Positions 26,861-39,785 of a stretch of DNA of 64,000 bases are shown piece by piece; position 1 is the first letter of the stretch; each line of letters starts with the position of its first letter. The DNA comes from Pelecanus crispus (taxonomy: Eukaryota > Chordata > Aves > Pelecaniformes > Pelecanidae). The position numbers were made by a program, and so were the translations under genes. The DNA is taken from positions 60,653,710 to 60,717,709 of the forward strand of contig NC_134646.1 of NCBI RefSeq assembly GCF_030463565.1, given 5' to 3'. Below the pieces are notes generated by a model. It made no database searches and was not told where the DNA came from. It saw nothing but the letters and a program-made list of their open reading frames with translations.

Positions 26861-28339
26861 CTGTGGATAAACAAGAATAAAAAGCCAGAACAGAGTGATT
26901 GCAATCACCCTTTGGGTTTGTGGTATAAGTAGAACAGCTATGTTCCCTGTTTGCTCCCAGAAGCCAGCAGAGAGATTCTTCTTTTGCCAGTCTTTGCCAT
27001 CCTCCACATTTCTGTCTCTGTCTTGGAGCCTTCTAATTTTAGAGCTCTTCCCTCTACACCCGTTGACTCCCCTACCCTTCTTCTCTATTGACCAGCCTCT
27101 GACTCTGCAGTACAAGGATGTCTCTAAGTTTTACATGCCCAGATTAAGCTACCCAGAGGGCAAGAACAAATTATTATGTAGGACCATCTGATACAAACTG
27201 ACAGTGCTTCCTCTGCAGAATCCACCCCTGTGCACAGTTTGTCGTTGAGGGGTTAAGACACTTCTCCTTCCACACTAGGATGCCCTGAGGTTGCTGCCTG
27301 TGTGCTGCTTGGCTGGAGAATTGGACCAAGTTTTACTTTTTGGAAAAAAAAAACCCAAAACAGAAAAGAAAGGAATGGCTATGCCACTAAAAAAACCTGA
27401 AAGCTGTAGTTGTTTTGCTTCTGTGATATGCTGTTTGCTTTTCACCTTCTCCGGGCAGTGCCCTTTCCCAGAAATTAGTTGCCTCCCAAGGTATGCCCTG
27501 CTCCCTCTTCTCCCACCAGCTGGTTGTGCACACTGCTTGCCGACTGGGCAAATCCATCCTCCAAAGAGTGTTTCGGTACGGTTCCTCCTCTTGGCTGCTC
27601 GAGAAGGTGTGTTGTTTGCTTTGCCTAAGTGCTCCCGGGGCCTAATGCTCCGTTGTTATGTACAGACCATTTCTGCTGTCATGAATCATGTTTTACCACC
27701 CCTGTGCTTTTACTTCTGCACCAGGCTCATTTTTTTCTTTCAGGCAAACACGTTTGAGTTTCCGTGTTTGCCACTGAAATGGTGCACGCCGGGTGCACGA
27801 CACAGGCTGAGTTATTCCTACCGTCCCGCCGCTGCCGAGATCAGTAAACCTACCTCTCACTCCAGGAGCTGCACACCATTTTTTTTCTTACAACCGAAGA
27901 TAAATTGATTCAGCGCAACCTGAAATTATTTTGCCAGACACATATAAAGAAAAAAAAATTTCACTGAAACAAACTCATGCCGTCAAGCAAAATATGCCCT
28001 TTTCTTATCTTATCTGTTGTGAGTAACTCAAGCTATTTGCACTACGCCTTGTGCTAGGAAGGAGTTGTTGGTACATGTTTCACTCCCTTTTTTCCAAGTT
28101 TTGAATTTTGAATGAAATCTTTCTCTTCAAATTCCTCTTCCCTGTGAAAATGTCATGGTTTCTCTTTCCTGTGCTTCCCTGAAGGTTGGACCCAGCCCTC
28201 CCTCCAAAGATCCCTTCATTGCAGACGGTTTTCTATTAATCTTCAAACCGCTTCGGAGAGCTCTCTGCATCTGGCAGCGCTAACATCCCCTCTCCCTCCC
28301 GTCCCACCCACTTAGCCTCAGCCTAAGAGCCCTTAACAA
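26861..28339. other. non-coding stretch, no gene supported
   Basis: The + strand has an open stretch of about 205 codons (27291-27908). It is rich in Cys, Leu and Phe, crosses simple A- and T-rich runs, and has no domain or splice evidence, so I do not call it a gene. The sequence becomes more pyrimidine- and CpG-containing toward 28250, next to the candidate promoter. Confidence 0.5.
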
Positions 28340-28501
28340 ATGACTCCCAAGGAATTTAAATGGCTAACGCTCGCTGGCCAATAAAGAGATGCATAAACTG
28401 TATAACGAGGTTACACAGCTCTTGCCATTAGGAAGAAAGGTTGCTCGGGCAAAGGCGCGAGTCCTCTTAACCTGTCGCACTTAGATCGCGGGACCGGAGA
28501 G
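28340..28501 (+). promoter_or_regulatory. candidate promoter and untranslated first exon (probably RBM47)
   Basis: A CCAAT box (ggccaataaa at about 28377-28386) is followed by ATGCATAAACTGTATAA (about 28389-28405), which is TATA-like and on the minus strand contains TTTATGC, a CDX-type homeodomain site. Downstream, a locally CpG-containing segment (28441-28501) ends in GGAGAG|GTAAGGG, a strong splice donor at 28502. The layout fits a first non-coding exon starting roughly at 28420-28430. It lies 12.3 kb upstream of the first coding exon on the same strand, and RBM47 is known to have several untranslated first exons and epithelial/intestinal expression. No transcript evidence is available here, so the assignment is inference. 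Confidence 0.4.
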
Positions 28502-31500
28502 GTAAGGGAAATCTTGTTTGCTCTGTAGGGCTTTTTATCTGGTTTTCATTTATCAGGGAGTTGAGACCGAAAGTATGTCATTGTCAAGGTACTGGGTTTG
28601 GGTTTTGCCTTCCTTTAGAGGGTCCTAAAGGGTTGCTTCAGAAAGAAGCAACTACTTCTAAGCTTGAACTATGAGCTCGACGTGAATATCTAAAAGAACT
28701 TGCATAGTAAATAGCAAAGCGAATGTCAGAACAGTGAAAACTAAACCACTGATATTTTAGACAGAGGAAAACAAATACAATCATGTCTCTGAGATATTTT
28801 TTCTGCTATCAAATTAATGAAGTGAAAGGTAGCCATTTATAACCGCCTGACATTGTGTTTTCAATTGGTCTGTCTCTGCCGTTGTCTGTTTGTGCTGCCT
28901 GGTATTTTGTTCTGCTTTTTCAAGAGGTTGACATAAGAATCAATCTTCAAAAGTGGGATATCAGCTTTAGGTACAGAATTTGAGGCTTGTAGATTGAAGG
29001 TGGCTAGGAAGGTTGAGCAAGCAGGGTACATATGCAAGTATTACTAATACAAATGAATCTGTGTAACTCATTCTGCATACTGAAAATTTGATAGCATTTT
29101 AAGCAAATCAAATTCTGATATTATTCTATTCATATTCTACTTAAGGAGCATGTGAAACGTCTAAGGCTTGTGTATCACATAGGACACGTGATGTTAATCT
29201 GTTCACCCTTATTTATTTATTTATTCATTTATTGCTTTATTCGGGTCAGTGCTGGTAACAATAGTGAAGTTTGAACTTAAATCTGGAAAAAAATCAGTTG
29301 AATCTAAAACCTTTTAAAAAAAAAAAAAAAGAAAAGGAAATGTAGTTGTTGTAAGTAAGGTTTGATTAAAACCAATGACAAGATTGTCCATTCACCTGTG
29401 GACCAGATGCAGCAGTTGTGTATAACGGTGTCCTGTCCTGAGCTAGGTGGGATTGAAGCCGTGCTTCAAAACGTGTGTGTAAAGTGCTCCTTCACCCTTT
29501 CCACACCCGAGCTTGCCATGGATGACAGCCAGTGCTTGGGAGCATGTGAGGGATGTCACGGCACAGTGTTACTGCCATGCCTTGCCATGCTCCATGGCCC
29601 GACAGGCTGTGCTGCAGAAAGGGCGTCTTTTTCAATCACATTATCACAGCTGATCTCTGAAGGCCTTCACACCCAACGCAGTCCATGGTGGCGCGTGTTG
29701 GTGTTAGCTGGTGATGTTGCACCAAAGACCTTGCCGGTGTCTGAAAGAGTTGAGAGAGCTTTTTAATTAAATTAACGCAGCTAGTCTAACAGAACTGCAA
29801 AACATGTCCTTTTTGCTTGTCAAGACAAGGCCATATGACTGTCTATCAAGAGCTTGTTGTAACATTGTTGGTTTGATTATTTTTCCGTGGGTTTCTCATA
29901 TAACTCTGCACTGTATAACTGAGATTAGATAGTGTGTTGGATAAAAATAAAGTTAAAAAAAGGAGGAGCCATTTTGCTACTCTTTTTAATCATTTCAATT
30001 CAATTCTGCATTTCAGCTCCATTCGTTGCTAAAGAAATTATATTGAATCAAATGTTGCTTGTCTTCTTTCTTCAGCTTTTAATTAAAAAAAAATCCCAGT
30101 TAAGGTCAGCAAAAGGTGAATTTCAACTGACATCTGTCTCAAATCCCACTCCTTTTCTGAAGCACACAGAAATTTCATTTCCAAACCCTAGGTATTTCCA
30201 ACCAAGCTGTAATTTCAGCAGACTTAAATTGTCTTGAATTAACCCAGCACAGGACTGGTGCCTCCTGAGAGAGTCCCTGCCTTGGTTAAATGTTTTTTTT
30301 TTTAATTTATAATATTAAACCTGGGCACAGGTAACGAGTGCTGGAAATCTCTTCCTTGTACTTGTAAACCTTGTTTCTCAATTTCAATCCAAGTTTCAAA
30401 GGTTTGTACAAACTTCTTAGATCAGAGGTCAGGTACAAATTGCTGCACTTTGCAGCTCCTTTCTGCCGATATGACAGAATTTCACAGCAAAGACGATTGC
30501 CTTTCATCCCCCCCTCCTCTGCGCACGGGCAATGCCAGGCAGTTAAAAGCCTGATATGTACAAGTCAGCCATTGGTACCTGAGTTTAATAAATAACTAAC
30601 TGGGTTTCAGTGGTGCAAGGTGCATATTATAAAAGGGGTCAAATGTCAGTGCACAAAGGAAAAAAAAAACCAAACCACCCAGCCACTGACTAAGCCAAAT
30701 GCTTTGAGTTTAATGTACTTTCAGCAGTGAACATTCACATCCCAATTGTGGTTTGCTTTATGCTGATTTTCATTTCTGTGACCTGAGGGGGAGGGAACAC
30801 GTTGGGCCACTTTCAGCTTTCCCTGAAATCTCTGCCTCCTGCTGAAAGCAGGGTTGCAGGTTGGGCCCCCCGTTGTTGCAGTGTTCATGTGGTGAACACA
30901 AAACTGAGAATGTTGCAATAAAAACAGTGCATAAGGTTAGGGTGATCTGAAAAGTCTGAAGCTATTTTTATTTTTATAAAACTGACTAAGCGAGTAGACT
31001 TTGTATGAACAGGCAGGATGTGTTATGTTTTGCTCAGGGATCTCCAGAAAAGTTAGCTGAAAAACTTAGATCAGAAAGGCTGAAAAGGGAACGGTAGTTT
31101 ATGAACTTTTTAGATACTCTTGGTTGCACTGTAGAGTGGAACATGTTACTGTAATGTTTATGTAGACAGACAGATGGATAGACAGAGTGTTCTGCATTAT
31201 AATAACAAAGAAAAATCACAAGCACGTGTGCGCATATCCCTACTCCACAGAGTTCAGCAAAGCCTTTCACAGACATCTTCAATGATCGAATTAAATCACT
31301 GTGTTCATATGTAAGATTTGTCTTTGAAGAGGCAAGATGTGAAATAGGTGAATGTCTTATCTTTCCTGTGTAATAATTAACAGATGAGTCTAGCTGTGGT
31401 TTTGTTTTTCAGTTGCAGAAGATCGTTTTTCCTGTCTTTCTTATGGCAAAAGCTTGCGAGCTCCTAGTCCACACTCAAGGAAATACTGCTTCCTTTCCTA

Positions 31501-33191
31501 GAAAGAATGCTTTTTAAAGCAGATAGTTAATGAGGAGGACACACTTATCTGTACCAGCATCTCTGCAGAGAACACTGATTAATTGCGTTCATGGTAAACA
31601 AACGCCACAAAAATTTTCCCATCAAGTACAGCTCATCCAGAATAGGAAATACGTGTTACATACCGAGTGACTACATTGCACTTTATTTATGTGTCACACA
31701 TTTTCCTGCCTGACCGTGGTAATAATAGACTTTGTTGACTAGATTGAAATATGGGAATTTGGGGAGAAGGGAAGGGTTGTGTTGTTTCCTGATTTGGAAA
31801 GCTGATAAAAACAATTACACAACCCATCGCTCATCTTCTCAGCTTTCCTCAACATGTGGCTTCAATATCTTGCAGGATAACAACTTCAGCCTCAGCCAGC
31901 GACCGGTTCTATCGAAATAGCTGAGAGTTATAGAGTTGTTTTGAGTTGGACTGGGTAAAAGATGGAGCTGGGGCAAACAGTACAACACACGGGTTACACA
32001 ACTTGTTGGGGCAAAGTTCTGAATGACTCGCAGCAAAGTGCATTATAAAATAAGGGAGGAGACTGGGTTTCGCTTACCCAAACTTCCTTCAGAAGTGGTT
32101 TAAGCTGAGATGCTGGTTTGGCACTGTAGTAGCGTAAAAACACTCAAGGAACATACACAGCATTGACAGAATTCACATTGCAGAAGCAGGGAAAGTAACA
32201 ACCATGGTGGTAGGATGCTCTAGGTGGTGGTGGTGCTTTGGCACATCAATAACTTTTTCATCAGCGTTGCTTCATTCTCGCTGTGGGAGAACCATATATG
32301 CATGAACAGAATTTTTACTTGTGATCATCAGAAAGCAATGGCAAGAAGTGCCAGGCTCAGGAAAGTTTTCTCACTTTATTATTTGGGATATCATCATTGA
32401 TAGTCGGAAGTTGTAGCCAATTGTTGACTGTACAAATTCAGTGTTCAATTATCTGATTAGCATTCAAGTTTTAACCTGGGAAATTCCAGGATGTTAATTT
32501 GCAGAATAATTTCAGGTGTTTTCCTCCTAAAAAGGAGCAAGAAGTAAAAGAACAGATTTATAGTAATTTTGTTACAGTTTTTAAGCCAAATACATTGCTT
32601 TTGATTGGTGCCTGGAGGACATAACCAGTCCCTGGACTTTTGAGGCAGGATTTTCAGCAGTGCTCATCACTGTCTTAAATACACCCCTATAGAAGCCATT
32701 AGAGTCTTATAACTGAGTCAGGGGGAGTAGTGCTAGATGCTGAGCACTATTTAAATATCACCCTTAATTTTCTGTTTCTTTATGTTCCTTCTTTGAAAAG
32801 AACACAATCAAAAGATGAAGCCAACAGTTTTTGGTGTTTTAAATAGAACCAGCCATTTTTAACACGCTTAGGCCACTTAAGATGAATGTAAGCAACTGAG
32901 AATCATGCATGGACCCTCTCTGCAGTAGCTCCACCCTAAAAAATGCTTTTCAGGCCCAGAACATTAACTTGCCCCATACAAGGGCAACTTGACTAACTGA
33001 CTAGAACAAAATTGAAGTTTAAGCTTGAAATATGAACTCTTCCACTGAAATCAGTGGCCAGACCCCTGATGATAGGCCCTATGTTAGGATGCCAAGTGTC
33101 ACCATTAGCAGGAGTGGGAATTTCAGCAGCTAACCTAGGGATTTAGTAGGCCAGTCATACCCTACCCCTTAGGTACTTTACACTGTTTCTG
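28502..33191 (+). other. probable RBM47 5' intron, no gene seen
   Basis: AT-rich sequence without a recognisable exon. It contains a (TTTA)n run at 29210-29239 and an A-rich run near 29317-29332. Open frames are short and lack domains. If 28501 is a real exon end, this begins the intron leading to 40801. Confidence 0.45.
29210..29239. repeat. (TTTA)n microsatellite
   Basis: Tetranucleotide TTTA repeats with slight interruption (one TTCA) in AT-rich DNA. A simple repeat. Confidence 0.75.
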
Positions 33192-33300
33192 ACTGGTTTA
33201 GTGTGGACTTGGTAGTGTAGGTTAATGGTTGGACTGGATGATCTTAAAGGTCTTTTCCAACCAAAACAATTCTATCTATGATTCTATCTATGATTCTATC
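33192..33300 (+). mobile_element. CR1 LINE 3' end, sense on + strand
   Basis: Only the CR1 3'UTR remains: ggtttagtgtggacttgg, 'ggttggactggatgatctta', then the tail. The tail unit here is ATTCTATCTATG (12 bp) rather than the usual ATTCTATG, repeated at 33269-33300. No coding part is left. Confidence 0.92.
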
Positions 33301-36300
33301 CCTACGTTTTAGTACTTGTAGTGGGCAGAGAGCCACTGCTGTACATGTTCATGCCTGAACATACATGGGAAATGATGTGGTGCAGCAAATGCTGCTGCAT
33401 GTGCATCTCCTTGGGTCCCATGCAGCACCTGACCAAAAGGTTTCTTCCAGGTGACCCTAGCTGGAGATGGACAAGTTTGATTGTCTGAATTCAGGCACGT
33501 GCATGACAGTGAGAATATGCAGTGCTGTAGCAGTGCTGGCAGCAGGATAACTTGCACAGAAGACAGACATGTCGTTGTCAATAACTAATGCTGATCTTAT
33601 CTATGAGATTACTCTCCCAAGCTGCTCATCACAAGCTACTCATCAAGTCCCTTGCCAGCTGATGTTCCTGCCCCTTCAGGTCTGCTGATGCAGTTCACCA
33701 CTTTCTCCACAGAGTTTTGCTAAAATTAAGAAAATCCACCTTTTCAAAGTGTTTAACCTAGCCTAGGGCAACTTCTTCACCCAGTTCAGCTGCAGGTAAA
33801 GCAATGTGTCTGACACACTGCAGACATTCTTAAGGCCTGTTGGTCTCAAGTGCTGCTTTTTTTGTTAAAAGTCTGAAGATGTCATCCATCCCTAGTAACC
33901 TTGCCTTTCCTGTATGAAAGACTTTCAGAAGAGGTCCCTGCCCAAAAAGCAGTGCTGAAAAGCTGCACTCTCTCTTGCACTGACCCACCACAAGATTCAG
34001 CTTCAGACATTTGCATGTCATTAGCAACAGCAGGTAGGGAGCTCCTGTTGAAAATCACACCGAGGTCTAGCCTTTGACACTTGAAATATCAACTAGTTTG
34101 GAGTCAGGCAAAGTCTTTGCATGGATTTTTCACCAAAGATCGGACCCTTTTTTCACCGCACCTGCTGCCTGCCTGTCCTCTGTCTGCAGTGTGCATGGAG
34201 AGGAGCCAAGGATGCTGCTTCCAGCAGGATATCCCCTAAGCTGATTGCAAACAGAGAAGCAGGAAGCACATGGGATGGCAGCGAGCACTTGCAGGGCCGG
34301 TGGCTACGTCAGGTGTGTTCGTAAAAGAGGCGGGACTTTCTGTTCCGCCATTAGTTTGGGAAGGAGTACCTTGCATGCCAGCTCCCTGCCATGGCTGCGG
34401 CTGCAGGACTGCTAGGCTGGGCCCTGCAGTTGGGCACGCCACGGCTCAGCTTTGGTAAACAGACCCAAAGACACCAACTTTGTTCAGCTCATTTATGCAA
34501 ATAAATCCTAAGAAAGGAGTCTTGCCAAGAAAAAGAAAACTGGTGTATAATGATACCATAGTTATCTTTAAAAGGGGAGGTAATTTGTGCATTGCACTTG
34601 AAGCAATGCTGGAGGCACTGCCTTATTTCGAATTGACGTGGCCCCTGCGTTTTTCTGTTCAGCCAGTAAATCTGTAAACAGGCAAACTGGGTTTTCAGCA
34701 AGAGCATTTCTGTGGCTATCTGATGTTTGTGATAAAGTTAGACAGTTGTTATTAGTAAGCTGTTGTTGTTATATGCATTTTATGTATCTAAAGTTGCCAT
34801 GAGAAAAGAGTGAGCTTTTAAAAATAAAGAGCTTTAATGGCAGCCGTGCTTCCAGAGCTGCTGCTCAACGATCGGCAGCAGGATTACCATCTGCCCTTAT
34901 TATTTCAACTAAAAAAATAGGAAGGTCACATTTAAACCACTAGCTGTTATTTCCCTCTGTCAACAGGGTGTATTTAGTTAAAATTTCAGCGACCGACCTT
35001 CCCTCCGCAGCAGCTGTGGCTTAAAATGCAAAACCAAGGCAGTTTCTTGAAGCAAGCAGGCAGCCGTGCAGTGTCTGTCAGGGCACGCCGTGTCAGCTCA
35101 GCAGGAGTTTGTATGGTCCGGGGTCTGCAGCTGGGGCACCGGTGTCCCCGTCCCCTCCTCCCTCCGGTTAACACGGAGCCAGCGGGTCTCCCAGGGCTTT
35201 TGCCACCTGCTGTGGTGCCGGCACTCGTCCCCGTGCTGTGTGACTGCCGGTGGCCGTGTCACCCGCAGAAGGACATGTGATGCCACTAAGCCTATGTAAC
35301 ACAAAACTGGAGGGATGAATTAAGTGCAAACATAAACAACCCCATTTTATAGGAGCACGTGAGTGGAGTGGACACGCGGTTGCTGCCACAAGGACACCGG
35401 CTGTGTCCCTGTGTTTGTAAAAGCCTGTTTTACCACACCGGGATCAACAGAGGAGCAGGTGGCTGCGTAACTTCACAGGGCACTGCCCAGTGCTGGACAA
35501 GCCCAGGGATAAGATGCTATATGGACTGCGGGCATCGCTTTCTCACTGGGGCCCTGAGCTGCCTTTGCCCTGGCACAAGGGACATCAGCGTTTGGCCCCG
35601 CATTGTTGTCAATCAAGGTGTGGTATTTCTGTTTAATAAAAGATCTGCCTCGGTTAATCAGCCTGCTCACAGTATGCTTTAGGTCAGTCACTGCCAACAC
35701 CGTAAGTTTCCCATTTAATATTCTGAGCTGCGATGCAAAAAAAGATAGGTTAAAAAGAAGGTAATTAATGGTTAGGGCAAGAACTATTTATGCCCACCCA
35801 ATTGGCAGTGGGGAAGTAGTTTCGTAAGCAAGGGGAAGTGAAATTTGAATGGTTTCAATGAAACGTGTACATCTGAGAGTTCACCTGCGCGAGGGAGAGT
35901 CCTTGGCAGAGACACTGAACCAAAGAGCTCGCAAGCCTGGCTCCTGCTGGGCTGGCAGCAGTTAGCATCCATCTCAGGCAGCGGTGAAAAATCAAGCAGG
36001 CTTTACCTTTTTCTGAGAAGAAAAGAAGTCAGTCTTGTTCCAGTCCTGATAATTAGTCATTTAAAACTTCGTTGTCTCCAAAGCACAACCTTTCTCATTA
36101 GGAATTAATATTTTTCTCTGTCTCTCTTTTATGACTCTTTGTCATCCAAATCAGGTGTACCTTCCTCTTCAGACACTGGAAATCAAGCATTTATATTTCA
36201 CAAGACACTGCATTTTAATGTAGCTTAAATTTTGGCCTCTTCTAGCATTAATCACACTTGGTGGATGTACTGAAATTAGACTGGCTTTATTAAGCCCACT

Positions 36301-38702
36301 AAACCCACAGTATTAGCTCGTGCCCTGTGTACACCTACAACACATGGTAGCAAGTTTTCACGGCCAGTTTACTGTGCGCTAAAAAAGTGCACCAGTAGGA
36401 CTGAACACTTTGGAAATAGGTAATTTTGAAAACAATTTTCTTGATAGTGATTGCTTTTTGACATGAATAGGTTAGATTGTGCTGGCAGCCCATTTTGTAA
36501 GGCAGTAACAACAGGAAGAGAGAGCTCTCAGACCAGACATGCCTGCATTTTTTTTCTCATCAAGGTACATGATATCCGAACTTGGTGAAGGTGTTGTCTG
36601 TGTCATGTGGCAATGAATGTTGTGTGTATTTAGCTGCATCAAGTAGGACTACATGGGCTCTATAATTGTCTTAGATAGTATATACTTATGAAACCCAGCT
36701 CTATGGAGCTGCACAGAAAAAGTGAAACACATTTGATCACAAATCTTGATTCCCAATAAACCACACAGGGATAAAACGTATTTTAGGTTCACAAAGAATT
36801 TTTAATTATTCGCTATCACAAACCATGTATGGTAGTGTTTGCAGCAACGGTGGCCATCAACACTTAGCAGCAACTTCAAGTACAACTTCCAATACTAGAA
36901 ACCATCCTGCTGGTGCAGTGCAAAGTGCTGGAGAACATGCCAGTTCCTGGATGGCCACTGAATTACCAGCTGGTTTCTGGTGGGCAGGGGAGGCATTGCT
37001 CCATCTCTCCTCTCTCCATAGTCCCGGTGCCTGTCTGTAGCTTTTTAGACTATAGACCCAGCGACTGAGCCTGCATATACAGAGATACAGAGACTTTTAT
37101 ACAGAATACAGAGACTTTTATTTTGTAAGTTGACCTAAAACTGATGGTAATGACTCATTTCTAAACTTACCCAAACCTGGGGTGGTAATTCACTTGCCAA
37201 CAGGTGGCCCATGTAAAGGTAATGATTATTCCCCAGTAAAGTGTTTGTATAACAAGCTTGGCTTTCATTCTGGGAAAGGTGAAGTCACATTTTTAGAACA
37301 AATTGTCAAATGAAAAATGAAAATGTTTTTCTCTGCTTTAGTTTTTTTAATTATATCAAATAATTCCCAGGAGTAAAATGAAAATGTCTGACTGTGACAC
37401 ATTAAAAAGGGGAACATTTGAATCTGAGAGAAACATGTTTATCAATGACATTTTAAAGCAAGAAGCTATCAAAACTGATGCACTTCCATGAAAGACCTAG
37501 CTTCAAAGAAATTATGTTCTCTAAAGTATTGCCTGGGCATCAGCAGCACTAATACTGCCCTCCATCTTCTCTGCTTCCCCCTCTACTCTCCATATTTTTA
37601 AATGAAAATGGCTCAGAAACGTCAGCCTGTAGCAGCCATGGCCCAAATACCCCTGCAGGATCAGGCCCTAGCACAGACTGAGGCTCAGAGGTCTGGTTTC
37701 CCAATCCCAAACACATTTAGGAGCTGAACCAGGCACAGTGGTGTTTGCCCTGGCTGGTGCAGAGGCACCTCTGGATACAGACTAGCACAATTCTGCGCAG
37801 CTCGGGAGCTATACTGAAAAAAATCTGAGGTGCTAACATTACTAGGATTAAAACAGGTTTTGTGGACCACACAAATAAGAATTAGGTGCCTAAATTTTGC
37901 GCCCATATTTCTGTGGACTTGGGCCTACTGTACTAGTGAAAGACCCACCTGCATGGTAACCAATGCACTGAAAATGGCCAAATCGTTCTAATGAAGGGTA
38001 TATATAAGAGTCCTTGTGGGGCAGAAAGAAACCTGTGTCCCACTGAATAACACGACTACATAGAATAAATAAATCTGGCTGAAGCTTTGTCCTTTTCTTG
38101 GAAAATAAGCCTATCAAACCCAGATTGGGAGCGTTTCTTATGGTGGTGTGCAGTTTCCTACAGGGGCCAGTGTTTTTTGACAGTTCCACCAACAAACTGG
38201 TCATGAATGCAAATCATGGCAAATAAATTGATGGATGATGCAAAGGCTGACAGAGTTGTAAAAAACAATGAGGAGGAGCCAATGGTGTAGCACTCAGTAG
38301 GTGGGATCTACTCAAAAGGCAGTCGGGATAGGGCTGAACACAAGGTTGTGGCATTTAGGAGTAACAAACACAAGGCATGCCTGCTGCATGGGATGTAATC
38401 CTAGCAAGTGCTGCTTCTGGAAACAATTTGGGGTTAGAATTGACAAAACAAACTCCACGTGATTTGCTAGTGAGAAGATGTGGATAAACAGGCCTTGGTG
38501 ATAGACAGACATAAGGATATAAAAGAGGGATGATCTTCATCCCTGCATATAGCAAGGGTGAAAAAGGCTGAAACTCTAAGGAACTATCAAAAGAGCCACA
38601 AAAACAATTTTAGGTGAAAAAATGACTGATTGTGAAGGAATTCAGGAGTTCAGCCTGCAAGTTTTATTAAAAAGACAGAGTTGTGGCTTGATTACACAAC
38701 TT
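33301..38702 (+). other. probable RBM47 5' intron, no gene seen
   Basis: Mostly ordinary non-coding DNA. A CpG-containing patch at about 35040-35280 has open frames on both strands, consistent with composition only. A short tandem duplication sits at 37086-37121. No exon, RNA gene or other mobile element is supported. Confidence 0.5.
37086..37121. repeat. tandem duplication, 21-bp period
   Basis: The block tacagagacttttat occurs at 37086-37100 and again at 37107-37121, a 21-bp period, with acagaa between them. A short local duplication with no other visible significance. Confidence 0.8.
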
Positions 38703-39785
38703 TAGAATCATAGAATCGTTTAGATTGGAAAAGACCTTTGAGATCATCAAGTCCAACTGTTAACCTAGCACTGCCAAGTCCACCACTAAACCATGTCCCT
38801 AAGCACCACATCTACATGTCTTTTAAGTACCTCCAGGGATGAGGATTCAACCACTTCCCTGGGCAGCCTGTTTCAGTACTTGACAACCCTTTTGGTAAAG
38901 ATATTTTTCCTAGTATCCAATCTAAACCTCCCCTGGCACAACTTGAGGCCATTTCCTCTTGTCCTATCACTAGTTACTTGGGAGAGGACACCAACACCCA
39001 CCTCACTACAACCTCCTTTCAGGTAGTTGTAGAGAGTGATAAGGTCTCCCCTCAGCCTCCTTTTCTCCAGGCTAAACAACCCCAGTTCCCTCAGCCACTC
39101 CTCATAGGACTTGTGCTCTAGACCCTTCACCAGCCTTGTTGCCCTTCTCTGAACACGCTCCAGCACCTCAATGTCTTTCTTGTACTGAGGGGCCCAAATC
39201 TGAACACAGTATTCAAGGTGCAGCCTCACCAGTGCTGAGTACGGGGGATGATCACTTCCCTAGTCTTGGTGGCCACACTATTCCTGATACAAGCCAGGAT
39301 GCTGTTGGCCTTCTTGGCCACCTGGGCACACTGCCGGCTCATATTCAGCTGTCTGTCAACCAGCACCCCCGGGTCCTTTTCTGCCAGGCAGCTTTCCAGC
39401 CACTCTTCCTCAAGCCTATAGCATTGCATGGGGTTGTTGTGACCCAAGTGCAGGACCCGGCACTTGGCCTTGTTGAACATCATACAACTGACCTCAGCCC
39501 ATTGGTCCAACCTGTCCAGATCCCTCTGCAAAGCCTTTCTACCCTCAAGCAGATCAACACTCCCACCCAAGTTGGTGGCATCTGCAAACTTACTGAGGGT
39601 GCACTTGATCTCCCCGTCCAGATCGTTAATAAAGGTATTAAACAGAACTGGCCCCAATACTGAGCCCTGGGGAACACCATTTGTGACTGGCTGCCAACTG
39701 GATTTAACTCCATTCACCACAACTCTTTGGGCACAGCCATCCAGCCAGTTTTTTACCCACCAAAGAGTACGTCTGTCCTCATGTC
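38703..39785 (-). mobile_element. CR1 LINE, about 1.1 kb, part of reverse transcriptase plus 3' end, antisense
   Basis: This is the longest CR1 copy in the window. On the minus strand it encodes the back half of the reverse-transcriptase domain: [14 protein letters not shown], then FADATNLGG at the catalytic box, followed by the connection region [13 protein letters not shown]. In a second frame comes the ORF2 C-terminus ([20 protein letters not shown] to VVKY). A small deletion near 39227-39245 shifts the frame between the two parts. The catalytic box is normally FADD, and the second aspartate is Ala here. With 5' truncation, frameshift and lost catalytic residue, the copy is dead. It ends with the 3'UTR and tail at 38703-38720. 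Confidence 0.96.

Noticed and set aside
27291..27908. Open stretch of about 205 codons on the + strand
   Set aside because: It crosses A-rich and T-rich simple runs, is skewed to Cys, Leu and Phe, and has no domain or splice support. Length alone is not convincing.
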